Program-made: the position numbers and the translations under genes
From: Sulfitobacter undariae
GTDB taxonomy: Bacteria; Pseudomonadota; Alphaproteobacteria; Rhodobacterales; Rhodobacteraceae
Length of the DNA stretch: 64,000 bases
Direction: 5' to 3'
Assembly: GCF_014196805.1 (NCBI RefSeq)
Contig: NZ_JACIEI010000003.1
Location: 186,001-250,000 of the forward strand
Part shown: positions 10,598 through 19,559 of the stretch, piece by piece
How the letters are laid out: every line of letters begins with the position of its first letter
How positions within the stretch are numbered: the first letter of the stretch is position 1
Notes under the pieces: model-generated
The model's input: only the letters and a program-made list of their open reading frames with translations
Database searches by the model: none
Told to the model about the DNA's origin: nothing

Positions 10598-12205
10598 TTA
10601 GTCTTTTGGACGGTCCGCAAAGCTCAGTTCAATGAACGTTGGCGTGTGATCGCCAAGGCCAACAACTTGGTTGCCCCCACCGCGGTTGTCATTGCGGCGG
10701 TTGTTATTACCGTTGTTGTTATTACCGTTGTTATTACCGTTGTTGTTGTTGTTGTTGTTGTTACGCGCGCGCGGTGCGCGGCGTTCTGATTGGCCTTCTT
10801 GTGCAGCCGCTGGCGCGGTCTCGGCCTTTACCGCAGGTGTCGACTTTGCCGCTTCAGGCTCTACTTTGGCAGCGATAGGTGCCTCTGCTTTTACAGCGGT
10901 CTCTGCCTCAGGGGCAGGTGCTGCCGCACTTGGCTTGCGTGTGCGCGTCCGTGTGCGCTTGGGCTTATCCGTTGGAGCAGCCTCATCGTTGGTTTTTGCC
11001 CTAGAGACACGAGGTTTCTTGACCTCGGTTGGTTTTTCTTCCGCAGGGGCGGCTGTTGCCATCGGGTTTTCCAAACGTGGGATTTCCTTTTGAACAAGGT
11101 GCTCCACGTTTTCAAAGTTCTTCTCGTCACGCACTGTGCAGATCATGATTGCTTTGCCATCACGGCCTGCGCGACCTGTACGGCCAATGCGGTGCACATA
11201 GTCTTCGGCATGGCTAGGCACGTCAAAGTTGAACACATGGCTTACGGATGGCACATCTAAGCCACGTGCCGCCACGTCTGAGGCCACGAGGAAGCGTAGT
11301 TCGCCGCCACGGAAACCGTCCAGCGTACGTGTACGTTGGCTTTGGTCCAGATCGCCGTGGATCGGCGCGGCATCATGGCCGTATTTTTTCAAAGAGCTTG
11401 CAACCGCATCGACATCCATCTTGCGGTTACAAAAGATGATTGCATTGGTGCATTTGTCGCCTTCGGCTTCGATCAACATGCGCAACAGTTTGCGCTTTTC
11501 CGTTGCTTCGCGGTCTTTACGCGAGGCTTTGAACATGACCACACCTTGCTCGATGTTCTCCGAGGTGGTGGCCTGACGGGCCATCTCGATGCGTTCAGGG
11601 TTGCTCAGGAACGTATTGGTGATGCGCTCAATCTCGGGGGCCATGGTGGCAGAGAAGAACAGCGTCTGGCGGGTAAAGGGCGTGAGGCCAAAGATGCGTT
11701 CGATGTCTGGGATAAAACCCATGTCCAACATGCGGTCGGCTTCATCCACAACCATAACCTTAACGTCGGTCAGGATCAGTTTGCCGCGTTCATGGTGGTC
11801 CAGCAAGCGACCGGGCGTAGCGATCAGAACGTCCACACCTTTGTCGATCAGCTTGTCTTGTTCATTGAACGATACGCCACCAATCAGCAGTGCTTTGGTT
11901 AGCTTGGTGTACTTTGCGTATGTGTCAAAGTTTTCAGCAACCTGTGCGGCCAATTCGCGGGTGGGGCAGAGCACAAGAGAGCGCGGCATCCGTGCCCGTG
12001 CGCGGCCACGTGCCAGCATGGTGATCATAGGAAGCGTGAAGCTGGCGGTTTTACCTGTGCCCGTTTGGGCGATCCCTAGAACATCGCGGCCGGCAAGGGC
12101 AGGAGGAATAGCACCTGCCTGAATCGGTGTTGGCGTATCGTACCCAGCCTCTTCGATGGCTTTCAGTACCTTGGGGTTCAGGTTTAGATCAGTAAATTTT
12201 GTCAT
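10598..12205 (-). CDS. rhlE: DEAD-box RNA helicase, RhlE type, with Asn-rich tail
   Basis: ATP-dependent RNA helicase of 535 residues. Core motifs: AQTGTGKT (I) near residue 45, PTRELA (Ia) near 81, DEAD (II, VDEADRMLDMGFIPD) near 154, SAT (III) near 185, and the C-terminal RecA domain ending HRIGRTGRAGRDGKA (VI). After about residue 385 comes a low-complexity tail: acidic/Ala-Pro-Lys-rich, basic RTRTRTRKP patch, then an Asn/Gly/Arg tract (eight consecutive Asn, RRNDNRGGG), likely RNA-binding and disordered. RhlE proteins act in cold adaptation and ribosome assembly. Last in its direction before the shared terminator. Confidence 0.92.
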   Translation of the reverse strand: MTKFTDLNLNPKVLKAIEEAGYDTPTPIQAGAIPPALAGRDVLGIAQTGTGKTASFTLPMITMLARGRARARMPRSLVLCPTRELAAQVAENFDTYAKYTKLTKALLIGGVSFNEQDKLIDKGVDVLIATPGRLLDHHERGKLILTDVKVMVVDEADRMLDMGFIPDIERIFGLTPFTRQTLFFSATMAPEIERITNTFLSNPERIEMARQATTSENIEQGVVMFKASRKDREATEKRKLLRMLIEAEGDKCTNAIIFCNRKMDVDAVASSLKKYGHDAAPIHGDLDQSQRTRTLDGFRGGELRFLVASDVAARGLDVPSVSHVFNFDVPSHAEDYVHRIGRTGRAGRDGKAIMICTVRDEKNFENVEHLVQKEIPRLENPMATAAPAEEKPTEVKKPRVSRAKTNDEAAPTDKPKRTRTRTRKPSAAAPAPEAETAVKAEAPIAAKVEPEAAKSTPAVKAETAPAAAQEGQSERRAPRARNNNNNNNNGNNNGNNNNGNNNRRNDNRGGGNQVVGLGDHTPTFIELSFADRPKD

Positions 12206-12328
12206 GTGTATCCGTTAGTTGCGGACACATCTTGGCCCGCGGCAGCATCTACATCGGCCAGCATGGCCCAAAGGGCGGCGAAAGCCGCGACATATCTATC
12301 TTGCGCATAGCAAGTTGTGAGCCAAGCG

Positions 12329-13279
12329 TCAAATATTTGCGAAGTCTGGGAAATGTTTGGCCAAGGCTGTGTCAAATGGGAACACTGTTCGATACAGGAA
12401 TCCCTTGCTGTCCAAGCTTGCGCGCAGCGCGGGGGTATCGGCACAGACTTCGTCAAAAAAGTCGCGAATGCCCGTTTCGCCTGCTTCTTCCATTAACATG
12501 GTGAACAGTTCATGTGTTGTGATCCCCCCACGTGCGCGGCTGCGTGCAGGCCCCAGATCGGCGCGATACGACCCCTGTTCAAAACGGTATTTGAAGTGAT
12601 CAAACCAGCTTGCCCAATCCGTGGCGTGGAAATGCGCCAAATGGAACTGAGGGATCTCAATTTGATCAGGATTGCTTTCACCGTCAAGAAACGCGTTATG
12701 GATGCGAAATTTAAGGCCTTTGATACCTGTGCGGACAAAGATCTTGCCTGCGATATGGCTTAGAAAGCCGCCTTTTAGGTGTTGGCCAAAGGTGGGATAA
12801 AGCGTTGATACAATTTGTTCGCGTTTTCCATCTGCGGGGATGAACGTCTTGAGCGCGGCATCAACCTGCGGATCACCCCCTGCCAGCAGTTCCATTGGCC
12901 GTGCGCGTGCACATTTGATGTGATCGGGGAGGGTGGCCAGATGGGATGCGACCCGACCCTCCGAGACCAGAAATTCATCCACATCCATATGCATTAGCCA
13001 ATCGACATCCTTGGCGCGATTGTAGGCGCGGGTGGCATTCATGGTTTGACGTGGTTGGTGCATGTCAGGCCGTTTGCCATTCCTGCTCTGCCAATAAGCA
13101 TCATCACACAGGACCACGCGGCAGTTGGGATGGTTGCGCAACGCCTGTTGCGCGCCCGGGCAAGGCGCATCCAGATAGATGTAGATACGGTGCGCGCCCA
13201 TCTCTAGGTGATAGGCGACAAAGCGCAAGATCGCAGGAGTATCAGCCTTGATCGTTGCGACGATGCCCCAAGTTGCCAT
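12329..13279 (-). CDS. Glycosyltransferase family 2-like protein
   Basis: 316-residue protein of the Glyco_tranf_2_4 type. The N-terminus MATWGIVATIKADTPAILRFVAYHLEMGAHRIYIYLDAP is the nucleotide-sugar fold, and MHMDVDEFLV (about residues 96-105) carries the DxD metal motif; the later AHFHATDW and a basic/aromatic C-terminus are as in related roseobacter proteins. It starts four bases after the prfC stop, so it is probably made from the prfC transcript. Acceptor and sugar are unknown; similar proteins are encoded at 48574-52630. Confidence 0.78.
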   Translation of the reverse strand: MATWGIVATIKADTPAILRFVAYHLEMGAHRIYIYLDAPCPGAQQALRNHPNCRVVLCDDAYWQSRNGKRPDMHQPRQTMNATRAYNRAKDVDWLMHMDVDEFLVSEGRVASHLATLPDHIKCARARPMELLAGGDPQVDAALKTFIPADGKREQIVSTLYPTFGQHLKGGFLSHIAGKIFVRTGIKGLKFRIHNAFLDGESNPDQIEIPQFHLAHFHATDWASWFDHFKYRFEQGSYRADLGPARSRARGGITTHELFTMLMEEAGETGIRDFFDEVCADTPALRASLDSKGFLYRTVFPFDTALAKHFPDFANI

Positions 13280-13282
13280 GTG

Positions 13283-14902
13283 TTATACCATCATCTCTTT
13301 TGTCGCGGTCAGCTTAACATCAGGATAGTCGCGGTCCACGCGGTCAATATCCCACTGTAACCGTGTCAGGTAAACAATATCCCCATCGTGATCGGTTGCG
13401 ATGTGCTGTTTGTTGGTTTCGGTGAATTTATCTACCGCTGCTTTAGGGCCATTGACCCAACGCGCCGAGGTGAATTGGGACTGCTCAAAACGCACAGGTA
13501 ACCCGTATTCCAGCTCAATCCGGCTGGCGAGCACTTCGAACTGAAGCTGCCCGACAACCCCCACAACAAAGCCCGACCCGAAGGCGGGTTTGAATACTTT
13601 GGCAGCGCCTTCCTCGGCGAATTGCATCAAGGCTTTCTCAAGGTGTTTGGATTTCAGTGGATCACCTGCACGCACGCCTTGCAACAGTTCAGGTGCGAAG
13701 GAGGGGATGCCAGAAACGCGCAGCGCTTCGCCTTCGGTCAGCGTATCACCGATGCGCAATTGGCCGTGGTTGGGGATACCGATGATGTCGCCAGCCCATG
13801 CTTCCTCAGCCAACTCGCGGTCTGCGGCAAGGAACATCACGGGGTTTGTAATGCTCATCTGTTTTTTGGTTCGCACATGAGTAAGCTTCATCCCGCGTTC
13901 AAAATGCCCAGAGGCCAGCCGCACAAAGGCAACGCGGTCACGGTGTTTCGGGTCCATGTTCGCCTGAACTTTGAAAACAAAACCTGTGACGTTCTTTTCC
14001 TCGGGCAAAATCTCACGCGGTTGTGCCTTTTGGATTTGCGGTTCAGGGCCGAACATCGCAATCCCGTCCATCAATTCCTTGACGCCAAAGCTGTTGATCG
14101 CCGAGCCAAACCAAATAGGGGTGAGCGAGCCTTCGGCCATCAATTCGGCATCCAGTGGCGGCATCAGCTCGCGTACCATTTCCAGATCTTCTTTGAGTTT
14201 CTCAAGAAGATTGGCAGGCACATGTTCGGCCAGTTTTGGATCGTCCAGCCCTTCGATCTTGATGCTCTCCGAAACCTTGTTACGGTCGGCACGGTCCATC
14301 AACTCCAGCCTGTCGCGCAGAATATCGTAGCAACCGACAAAATCCCGGCCCACCCCAATGGGCCAACTGGCTGGAGTCACGTCAATTGCGAGGTTTTGTT
14401 GGATTTCATCAATAATTTCGAAAACATCACGGCTCTCGCGGTCCATTTTGTTACAAAAGGTTAAGATGGGAAGGTCGCGCATGCGGCAAACTTCGAACAG
14501 CTTCTGGGTTTGGCTCTCGACACCTTTGGCACCGTCGATCACCATAACAGCGGCATCCACTGCCGTGAGTGTGCGGTAAGTATCTTCGGAGAAATCCGAG
14601 TGACCAGGCGTATCCACGAGGTTAAAGCGATAGTTCTTTTCTTTGCCTTGATAGTCAAATGACATGGCAGAGGCCGATACGGAAATCCCGCGATCCTTTT
14701 CCATTGCCATGAAGTCAGAGCGCGTGCGGCGTGCTTCGCCTTTGGCGCGGACCTGACCCGCCATCTGGATCGCCCCCCCGAACAACAGGAACTTTTCTGT
14801 CAGTGTCGTCTTACCGGCATCAGGGTGACTGATAATTGCAAAGGTACGCCGCCGCGCAATTTCCAACGGAAGATCGGGGCGATTGTTGTTATTATCCAGC
14901 AT
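13283..14902 (-). CDS. prfC: Peptide chain release factor 3
   Basis: Translational GTPase that recycles RF1/RF2 after termination. About 539 residues, close to the usual 529. G1 is ISHPDAGKTT near residue 23, G2/switch around GISVSASAMSFDY, G3 DTPGHSDFSEDTYRTL near 93, and G4 FCNKMDRES near 148; domain II and III follow. I choose the ATG at 14902 (product MLDNNNNRPDLP) with AGGAA 13 bases upstream; an ATG at 14956 would add 18 unmatched residues. Downstream it is followed by a glycosyltransferase in the same direction. Confidence 0.95.
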   Translation of the reverse strand: MLDNNNNRPDLPLEIARRRTFAIISHPDAGKTTLTEKFLLFGGAIQMAGQVRAKGEARRTRSDFMAMEKDRGISVSASAMSFDYQGKEKNYRFNLVDTPGHSDFSEDTYRTLTAVDAAVMVIDGAKGVESQTQKLFEVCRMRDLPILTFCNKMDRESRDVFEIIDEIQQNLAIDVTPASWPIGVGRDFVGCYDILRDRLELMDRADRNKVSESIKIEGLDDPKLAEHVPANLLEKLKEDLEMVRELMPPLDAELMAEGSLTPIWFGSAINSFGVKELMDGIAMFGPEPQIQKAQPREILPEEKNVTGFVFKVQANMDPKHRDRVAFVRLASGHFERGMKLTHVRTKKQMSITNPVMFLAADRELAEEAWAGDIIGIPNHGQLRIGDTLTEGEALRVSGIPSFAPELLQGVRAGDPLKSKHLEKALMQFAEEGAAKVFKPAFGSGFVVGVVGQLQFEVLASRIELEYGLPVRFEQSQFTSARWVNGPKAAVDKFTETNKQHIATDHDGDIVYLTRLQWDIDRVDRDYPDVKLTATKEMMV

Positions 14903-15004
14903 TTTAAAAGATGTTCCTGATGTAGTTTTGGCGCGCTGCGAGGGCATTTGCCACATAATATATTTGGCCGCTACTCATACCCTACATACGCGCCAAAGCA
15001 AGTC

Positions 15005-16015
15005 TCAGTGACCAGAGGCCTTTTTGAGTAGGTCCGCCGCGTCCGGACGGTTGAGTAGCCCTTCATGCACATCCTGTCCCGCATGCGGTAGGTCAGAGTG
15101 CCCAGGTACATGTCGCCCAAGGCTTTGCGATAGGTCGCTGGGTAGAACGGCGCGTGTGCGGCTGTTGATCAACATGCTTTCGGCAGCGATGCCTTCGGCA
15201 TAAATGATCTGGTGGCTGTCAAACAGCAGTTGAAAATAATCAACAAAACCGCCTTCTTCGATCGTCACGGTTGTGCCGTTCACCAGATGGCGGGCCTTGA
15301 ACAGCAGTTCAGCACGTCCAGCGCCCAGTTCATCGGTGCGTTGATAGATGAAAAGCCGATGATCGGGGCTGACCAATAGGTCGGCGCTGTTGTTCAGCGT
15401 TTCGGCAGCGATGCGAATAGGAGCAAAATCTCCCACGGCACGGGTCGTCGAGGTGCCGATCCAGCGCAATGTTTGCACGCCGTCATCACGGGTGAGAACG
15501 CGGTCACCAACGGCTAGGGTTTCAACAGCGCGCTGTTCGCCAGAGGCCATGGTGATCTGGGTGCCACGGGTAAAGCTGACGCAGGCCACTTGGGCGAATT
15601 TACTGAGTGCATTTTCGCTGTCGATCCCGACAAGACGGTATTCGACCTTAGGGGACAAGGTGCTGAAGGGCAGTAGGAATATCTGGTTAACGTGACCCAA
15701 GTCATCGACTTCGACCATGAGCACCGCGTCGGTCATGCTGCCGTCGGGGGACATAAACGTCAATGCGCTATCCAGATGCACGATGGCGCCGGGGGTGCCC
15801 ACGGTGGTATCCAATCCGATGCCAAAACTGGCATCGTCATGTGCGATCAACGACAGCCGCGCGGGCTGGGCGTCAAAGCTCAGTTCATAGACGTCATCTA
15901 GGATCAACTCGCTCGCAAATGAAATCAGATCCCCCATGTTCGCACCATCCGTTGCGCGAATCTGGTCGGCAACATAGACGGGTACGCTTTGCGATGATTG
16001 AGGGCCTGTGGACAT
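15005..16015 (-). CDS. Hint-domain protein (Hedgehog/intein type)
   Basis: 336-residue protein of a type common in Rhodobacteraceae. The N-terminal 145 residues are beta-rich and acidic with no signal peptide. The Hint_2 domain starts near residue 147 with ACVSFTRGTQITMASGEQRAVE, the Cys being the expected nucleophile, then LAVGDRVLTRDDGVQTLRWIG and the LLVSPDHRLFI block; the C-terminal part (VDYFQLLFDSHQIIYAEG) completes the fold. No C-terminal His-Asn splice junction is visible, so autocleavage rather than splicing is likelier. Such proteins are often exported or linked to calcium-binding RTX proteins. Function unknown. Confidence 0.8.
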   Translation of the reverse strand: MSTGPQSSQSVPVYVADQIRATDGANMGDLISFASELILDDVYELSFDAQPARLSLIAHDDASFGIGLDTTVGTPGAIVHLDSALTFMSPDGSMTDAVLMVEVDDLGHVNQIFLLPFSTLSPKVEYRLVGIDSENALSKFAQVACVSFTRGTQITMASGEQRAVETLAVGDRVLTRDDGVQTLRWIGTSTTRAVGDFAPIRIAAETLNNSADLLVSPDHRLFIYQRTDELGAGRAELLFKARHLVNGTTVTIEEGGFVDYFQLLFDSHQIIYAEGIAAESMLINSRTRAVLPSDLSQSLGRHVPGHSDLPHAGQDVHEGLLNRPDAADLLKKASGH

Positions 16016-16151
16016 GGGAAAGCCTTGTGAGGTCTAGTTTTTCTTGTGCTATCTTAAAATTGTGGCAAGTCGCGGTCAATGCTGCGGTGTTTTGCTGGCA
16101 CATGCTGAATGGCTGGGGTAGCAATTGGGGAAATAGTGAGGGAGAGATACT

Positions 16152-16931
16152 ATGGATCTTGGAATTAAAGGCAAAAAAGCACTGGTCTGTGCATCGTCCA
16201 AAGGCTTGGGCTTGGGCTGTGCCGAAGCACTTGCAGCAGCGGGTGTCGATCTGGTGATGAATGCACGTGGCGCAGAGGCGCTTGAGGCGTCAGCAGAACG
16301 GCTGCGCACGGAATATGGCGTAAACATCGTCACCGTTGCAGCAGACGTGGCCACTCCCGAGGGGCAGGAAGCTGTCATCAATGCGTCGCAAGGTGTTGAT
16401 ATTTTGGTAAATAACGCCGGTGGACCCCCTCCCGGTATGTGGACGGACTGGGACCGTGAGGATTTCATTAAGGCGCTGGATGCGAACATGCTGGCACCGA
16501 TCGCGCTGATTAAGGCGCTGGTGCCTGCGATGATGGACCGTGGTTGGGGGCGTGTGGTCAACATCACGTCGCAATCCGTACGTGCGCCTATTGGTGTGCT
16601 GGGGCTTAGCAACTCTGCCCGTACGGGTCTGACGGGCTATGTGGCGGGCACATCGCGTCAGGTGGCGGGCAAAGGTGTGACCATCAACAACCTGCTGCCA
16701 GGCATTCACGCAACCGACCGCGCTGATGCGTTGGACGGCGGGGTGGTGAAGGCCAAAGGTATCACGCTGGAGCAGGCACGCGACGAACGCGCAGCAGGCA
16801 TTCCTGCAGGGCGTTATGGCACACGGGACGAATTCGGCGCTGCCTGTGCCTTCTTGTGCTCTACCCATGCGGGGTTCATCGTGGGGCAATCCATTCTGCT
16901 TGACGGTGGTGCAACCAACATCACTATGTAA
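16152..16931 (+). CDS. SDR-family oxidoreductase lacking the YxxxK catalytic pair
   Basis: Rossmann-fold protein of 259 residues. The cofactor motif is CASSKGLGLGCAEAL near residue 14 (TGxxxGxG variant), with NNAGG near 90 and NITSQS near 138. Where classical SDRs have YxxxK, the aligned segment reads LSNSARTGLTG, so Tyr is replaced by Ser and Lys by Arg. It ends GQSILLDGGATNITM, normal for the family. GGGAGAGA precedes the ATG. The alkC-like gene begins 13 bases later. It may have altered chemistry or be non-catalytic; the substrate is unknown. Confidence 0.85.
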   Translation: MDLGIKGKKALVCASSKGLGLGCAEALAAAGVDLVMNARGAEALEASAERLRTEYGVNIVTVAADVATPEGQEAVINASQGVDILVNNAGGPPPGMWTDWDREDFIKALDANMLAPIALIKALVPAMMDRGWGRVVNITSQSVRAPIGVLGLSNSARTGLTGYVAGTSRQVAGKGVTINNLLPGIHATDRADALDGGVVKAKGITLEQARDERAAGIPAGRYGTRDEFGAACAFLCSTHAGFIVGQSILLDGGATNITM

Positions 16932-16943
16932 GGACGCACTGAA

Positions 16944-18065
16944 ATGGCCGAAAAATTCTCTCTCAAGGATCACCTGTTTAATCCTGAAACGGTGGGGCTA
17001 CTGGCGGCTGAATTTGCTGCTGGTGTGCCTGACTTCGACGCAGCACGTTTCACCTCAGAGGCGTTGACAGGGTTCCCCGAGAGGGAATTGATGGCACGGA
17101 TGGAGTGGATGGCCGATTGTCTTGAGGGGCAACTGGCGGATGATTTCCCAACCATGGCGGATCAGTTGTTGGCGGCTTTGCCAGCGCCGCTTGATCCGGC
17201 CAAAGTGGATGATGATTTTGGCCATTTCAGACACGGCGTTCACGGCATCCTTGTGGCGCGGCACGGGCTGGAAGATCACCGTGCTCGCGCGATGGAAGTG
17301 CTGTATGAAGCCACCCAGCGCTTCTCGATGGAGTTTTATATCCGTGCCTTCCTCAACCGGTGGCCAGAGGAGACTTTAGCGCAATTGGCGGTGTGGGCGC
17401 AGGATGATAATTATCACGTTCGCCGACTGGTTAGCGAGGGCACGCGCCCGCGCTTGCCGTGGGCCCAGAACGTCGGATTGACGCCAGAGCAAACTTTGCC
17501 GCTACTGGATAGCTTGCATGCAGACCGCGCCCGATTTGTCACGCGGTCGGTTGCGAACCATCTTAATGACTTGAGTAAAGTTGTTCCAGATCAGGTGATT
17601 GAAACCCTTTCCTCATGGGGTAGATTAAGCAAGCAGGGTGCGAATGAACTGGATTGGATGACGCGCCACGCGCTGCGCACTTTGATTAAGCAAGGTCATT
17701 CAGGTGCGATGACTGCGTTGGGATATAGTGCTGATGCGCCCGTCACTGCGCAGATCGTTTTAGGGCAAACGCAGGTTCCGATTGGCGGCGCGCTTGGCTT
17801 TGAGGTGAGCTTGAATAGTGACGTTGATTTGCCTGTTCTGGTCGATTACCGCATCGGATTTTCCCGCCCTTCTGGCAAGCAGGCGGAGAAGGTGTTCAAG
17901 CTGAAGGTAGGACAGATCGTGGCGGGCAAGCCGCTTGTGCTGAAAAAAGCGCATAAGTTCAAAGGTGGCGCAACAACCTTCACGCTGCATTCGGGCGCGC
18001 ATAGCATTATGGTGCAGGTGAATGGCCGCGATGTTGCAAGCGCGGTGTTTGACCTGACAGAGTAA
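16944..18065 (+). CDS. alkC: AlkC-type DNA alkylation repair glycosylase with C-terminal Ig-like domain
   Basis: HEAT-like-repeat DNA glycosylase of the AlkC/AlkD superfamily, which removes N3-alkylated bases without base flipping. 373 residues: helical repeats over about residues 1-265, with the family segment MEFYIRAFLNRWPEETLAQLAVWAQDDNYHVRRLVSEGTRPRLPW (about 130-175), where the acidic and Trp residues line the lesion. From about 275 comes a beta-rich Ig-like domain (GGALGFEVSLNS ... HSIMVQVNGRDVA), which marks the AlkC-alpha subgroup. Placed directly after an SDR gene with which it is probably co-transcribed. Confidence 0.85.
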   Translation: MAEKFSLKDHLFNPETVGLLAAEFAAGVPDFDAARFTSEALTGFPERELMARMEWMADCLEGQLADDFPTMADQLLAALPAPLDPAKVDDDFGHFRHGVHGILVARHGLEDHRARAMEVLYEATQRFSMEFYIRAFLNRWPEETLAQLAVWAQDDNYHVRRLVSEGTRPRLPWAQNVGLTPEQTLPLLDSLHADRARFVTRSVANHLNDLSKVVPDQVIETLSSWGRLSKQGANELDWMTRHALRTLIKQGHSGAMTALGYSADAPVTAQIVLGQTQVPIGGALGFEVSLNSDVDLPVLVDYRIGFSRPSGKQAEKVFKLKVGQIVAGKPLVLKKAHKFKGGATTFTLHSGAHSIMVQVNGRDVASAVFDLTE

Positions 18066-18165
18066 ACGACACATCACGTTTGCGACAGCTTCCGCTTTTT
18101 GCCTAGTCGCAAAGGGGGCGCCTGACATAGCTCTGTTCCAAACTGGAACGAGAGCGAGAAACGCG

Positions 18166-19521
18166 ATGCAACCTGTTATTTTGATTGGCGTGTTTGGCCT
18201 GATTGTCGCGGCCTCTCTCTTGGCCGCGCCGCGCCAAGCCAGTGTTGAGGGGTTTTACGGCGGGCAGACTGAAAACGGTCACGCGCCGCATCTGTGGGTT
18301 TTGGTACTGAGCCAAGTCACCACATGGATTTTCGCCCGTAGCCTGATGAACGCCGCGATTTTGGGGTATTATTACGGCATTGCCGGTACGCTGGCCTATG
18401 CTGGCTATTACGCTTCGTTTCTGACGGGGGGCTTTATTGTCGGGCGGTTGCGTGCTGGCGGAGCCACTTCGGTACAGGCGTGGCTGGCGGTGCGCTTTGG
18501 CACAGTTGGCAAAGGCTGTTATAACTTTGTGATCGGTTTGCGGTTGCTCTCGGAAGTATTTGCCAACCTGCTGGTGGTAGGGCTGATCTTTAACGCGGTG
18601 CTGGCGGGCAGTGGTACGGCGGCGATCTGCGCGGTGGCGTTGCTGGGGTTGGCCTATTCGGCATGGGGCGGGCTGAGCGCGGCTTTGCGTTCTGATGTCG
18701 TGCAAATGCTGGTATTTCTAGGGGTGTTTGGCGTGGCATTTGCAGCCTTGGTTGTCAGCTCGGAATTCGATTTGGGAGCGGTGGTGACCGCCCAAGGCGT
18801 ATCAGGTGGCTATAATGGTTGGGTGCTGCTGGCCGTGGCGGCGCTGCAAGTGTTCAGCTATCCGGCCCATGATCCGGTAATGATGGACCGAGGCTTCATC
18901 GCCGATCCCGCCACCACACGCGCTTCCTTTCTTCATGCGTTCTGGATCAGCACGCTGTGCATCATCGGTTTTGGATTTTTCGGTATTCAGGCGGGGCTGG
19001 TCGGCGCAGCTTACGAGGGCGAGTTGATCGGCACATGGGCCGCGATGTTTCCCGCTTGGGTGTTTGGCTTGCTGATGATCTCGCTGCTAGTATCGGCGTT
19101 GAGCACGCTGGATTCGGCGCTATCCTCAGCGGCGCGGCTGGTGGTGGAAGAGGGCGGTTTGCCACGTAACCTGTTAGCAGGGCGGGTGGTTATGTTGGGC
19201 TTTACGCTGGTGGGGGCGGCGCTGACGCTTTGGGGAAATGCGACCTTGTTTGATGCGGTGGCGGTTAGTGGCACGGCCTCTATGTTCCTGACGCCGGTTT
19301 TGATTGTGGGTTTGGTGATAGGGCGGCAGATTGCGCTGTGGGCCTATCTGGTGGCCTTTGCGGCGGCTATGATTGGCGCGTTGGTCTATTTTGCCCGTGG
19401 CTGGGATATGGTGACACCTTGGCTGATGGCTGGCCATAAATATGAGCAGCTTTTGCTGATTTGTGCTCTTGTTCTTGTTACGGGCTTTGCGGCGGTGCTT
19501 GCAGGGGCGCGGCGTGGCTGA
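18166..19521 (+). CDS. Sodium:solute symporter-like membrane protein
   Basis: Very hydrophobic 451-residue inner-membrane protein with about twelve predicted helices, resembling the sodium:solute symporter (SSS) family: a Thr/Trp-rich first core helix (LSQVTTWIFARSLMNAAILGYYYGIAGTLAYAGYY), a later AYSAWGGLSAALRSDVVQ segment as in SSS TM6, and LLVSALSTLDSALSSAARLVVE, the conserved Ser/Thr/Asp helix that forms the sodium site. It ends 38 bases before an ABC ATPase gene. Solute unknown. The family call is fairly sure. Confidence 0.75.
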   Translation: MQPVILIGVFGLIVAASLLAAPRQASVEGFYGGQTENGHAPHLWVLVLSQVTTWIFARSLMNAAILGYYYGIAGTLAYAGYYASFLTGGFIVGRLRAGGATSVQAWLAVRFGTVGKGCYNFVIGLRLLSEVFANLLVVGLIFNAVLAGSGTAAICAVALLGLAYSAWGGLSAALRSDVVQMLVFLGVFGVAFAALVVSSEFDLGAVVTAQGVSGGYNGWVLLAVAALQVFSYPAHDPVMMDRGFIADPATTRASFLHAFWISTLCIIGFGFFGIQAGLVGAAYEGELIGTWAAMFPAWVFGLLMISLLVSALSTLDSALSSAARLVVEEGGLPRNLLAGRVVMLGFTLVGAALTLWGNATLFDAVAVSGTASMFLTPVLIVGLVIGRQIALWAYLVAFAAAMIGALVYFARGWDMVTPWLMAGHKYEQLLLICALVLVTGFAAVLAGARRG

Positions 19522-19559
19522 TAGCTGCTATCCGATAAAAATGATCGGATAAGCCAGTC

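Noticed and set aside
10690..10762. Repetitive tract looking like a CRISPR or minisatellite
   Set aside because: It is a GTT trinucleotide tract encoding the Asn-rich helicase tail; no spacers.
10639..11260. Cys- or Leu-rich plus-strand frames opposite the helicase tail
   Set aside because: They are read from the GTT tract and low-complexity codons in the wrong strand; the helicase frame is supported by motifs.
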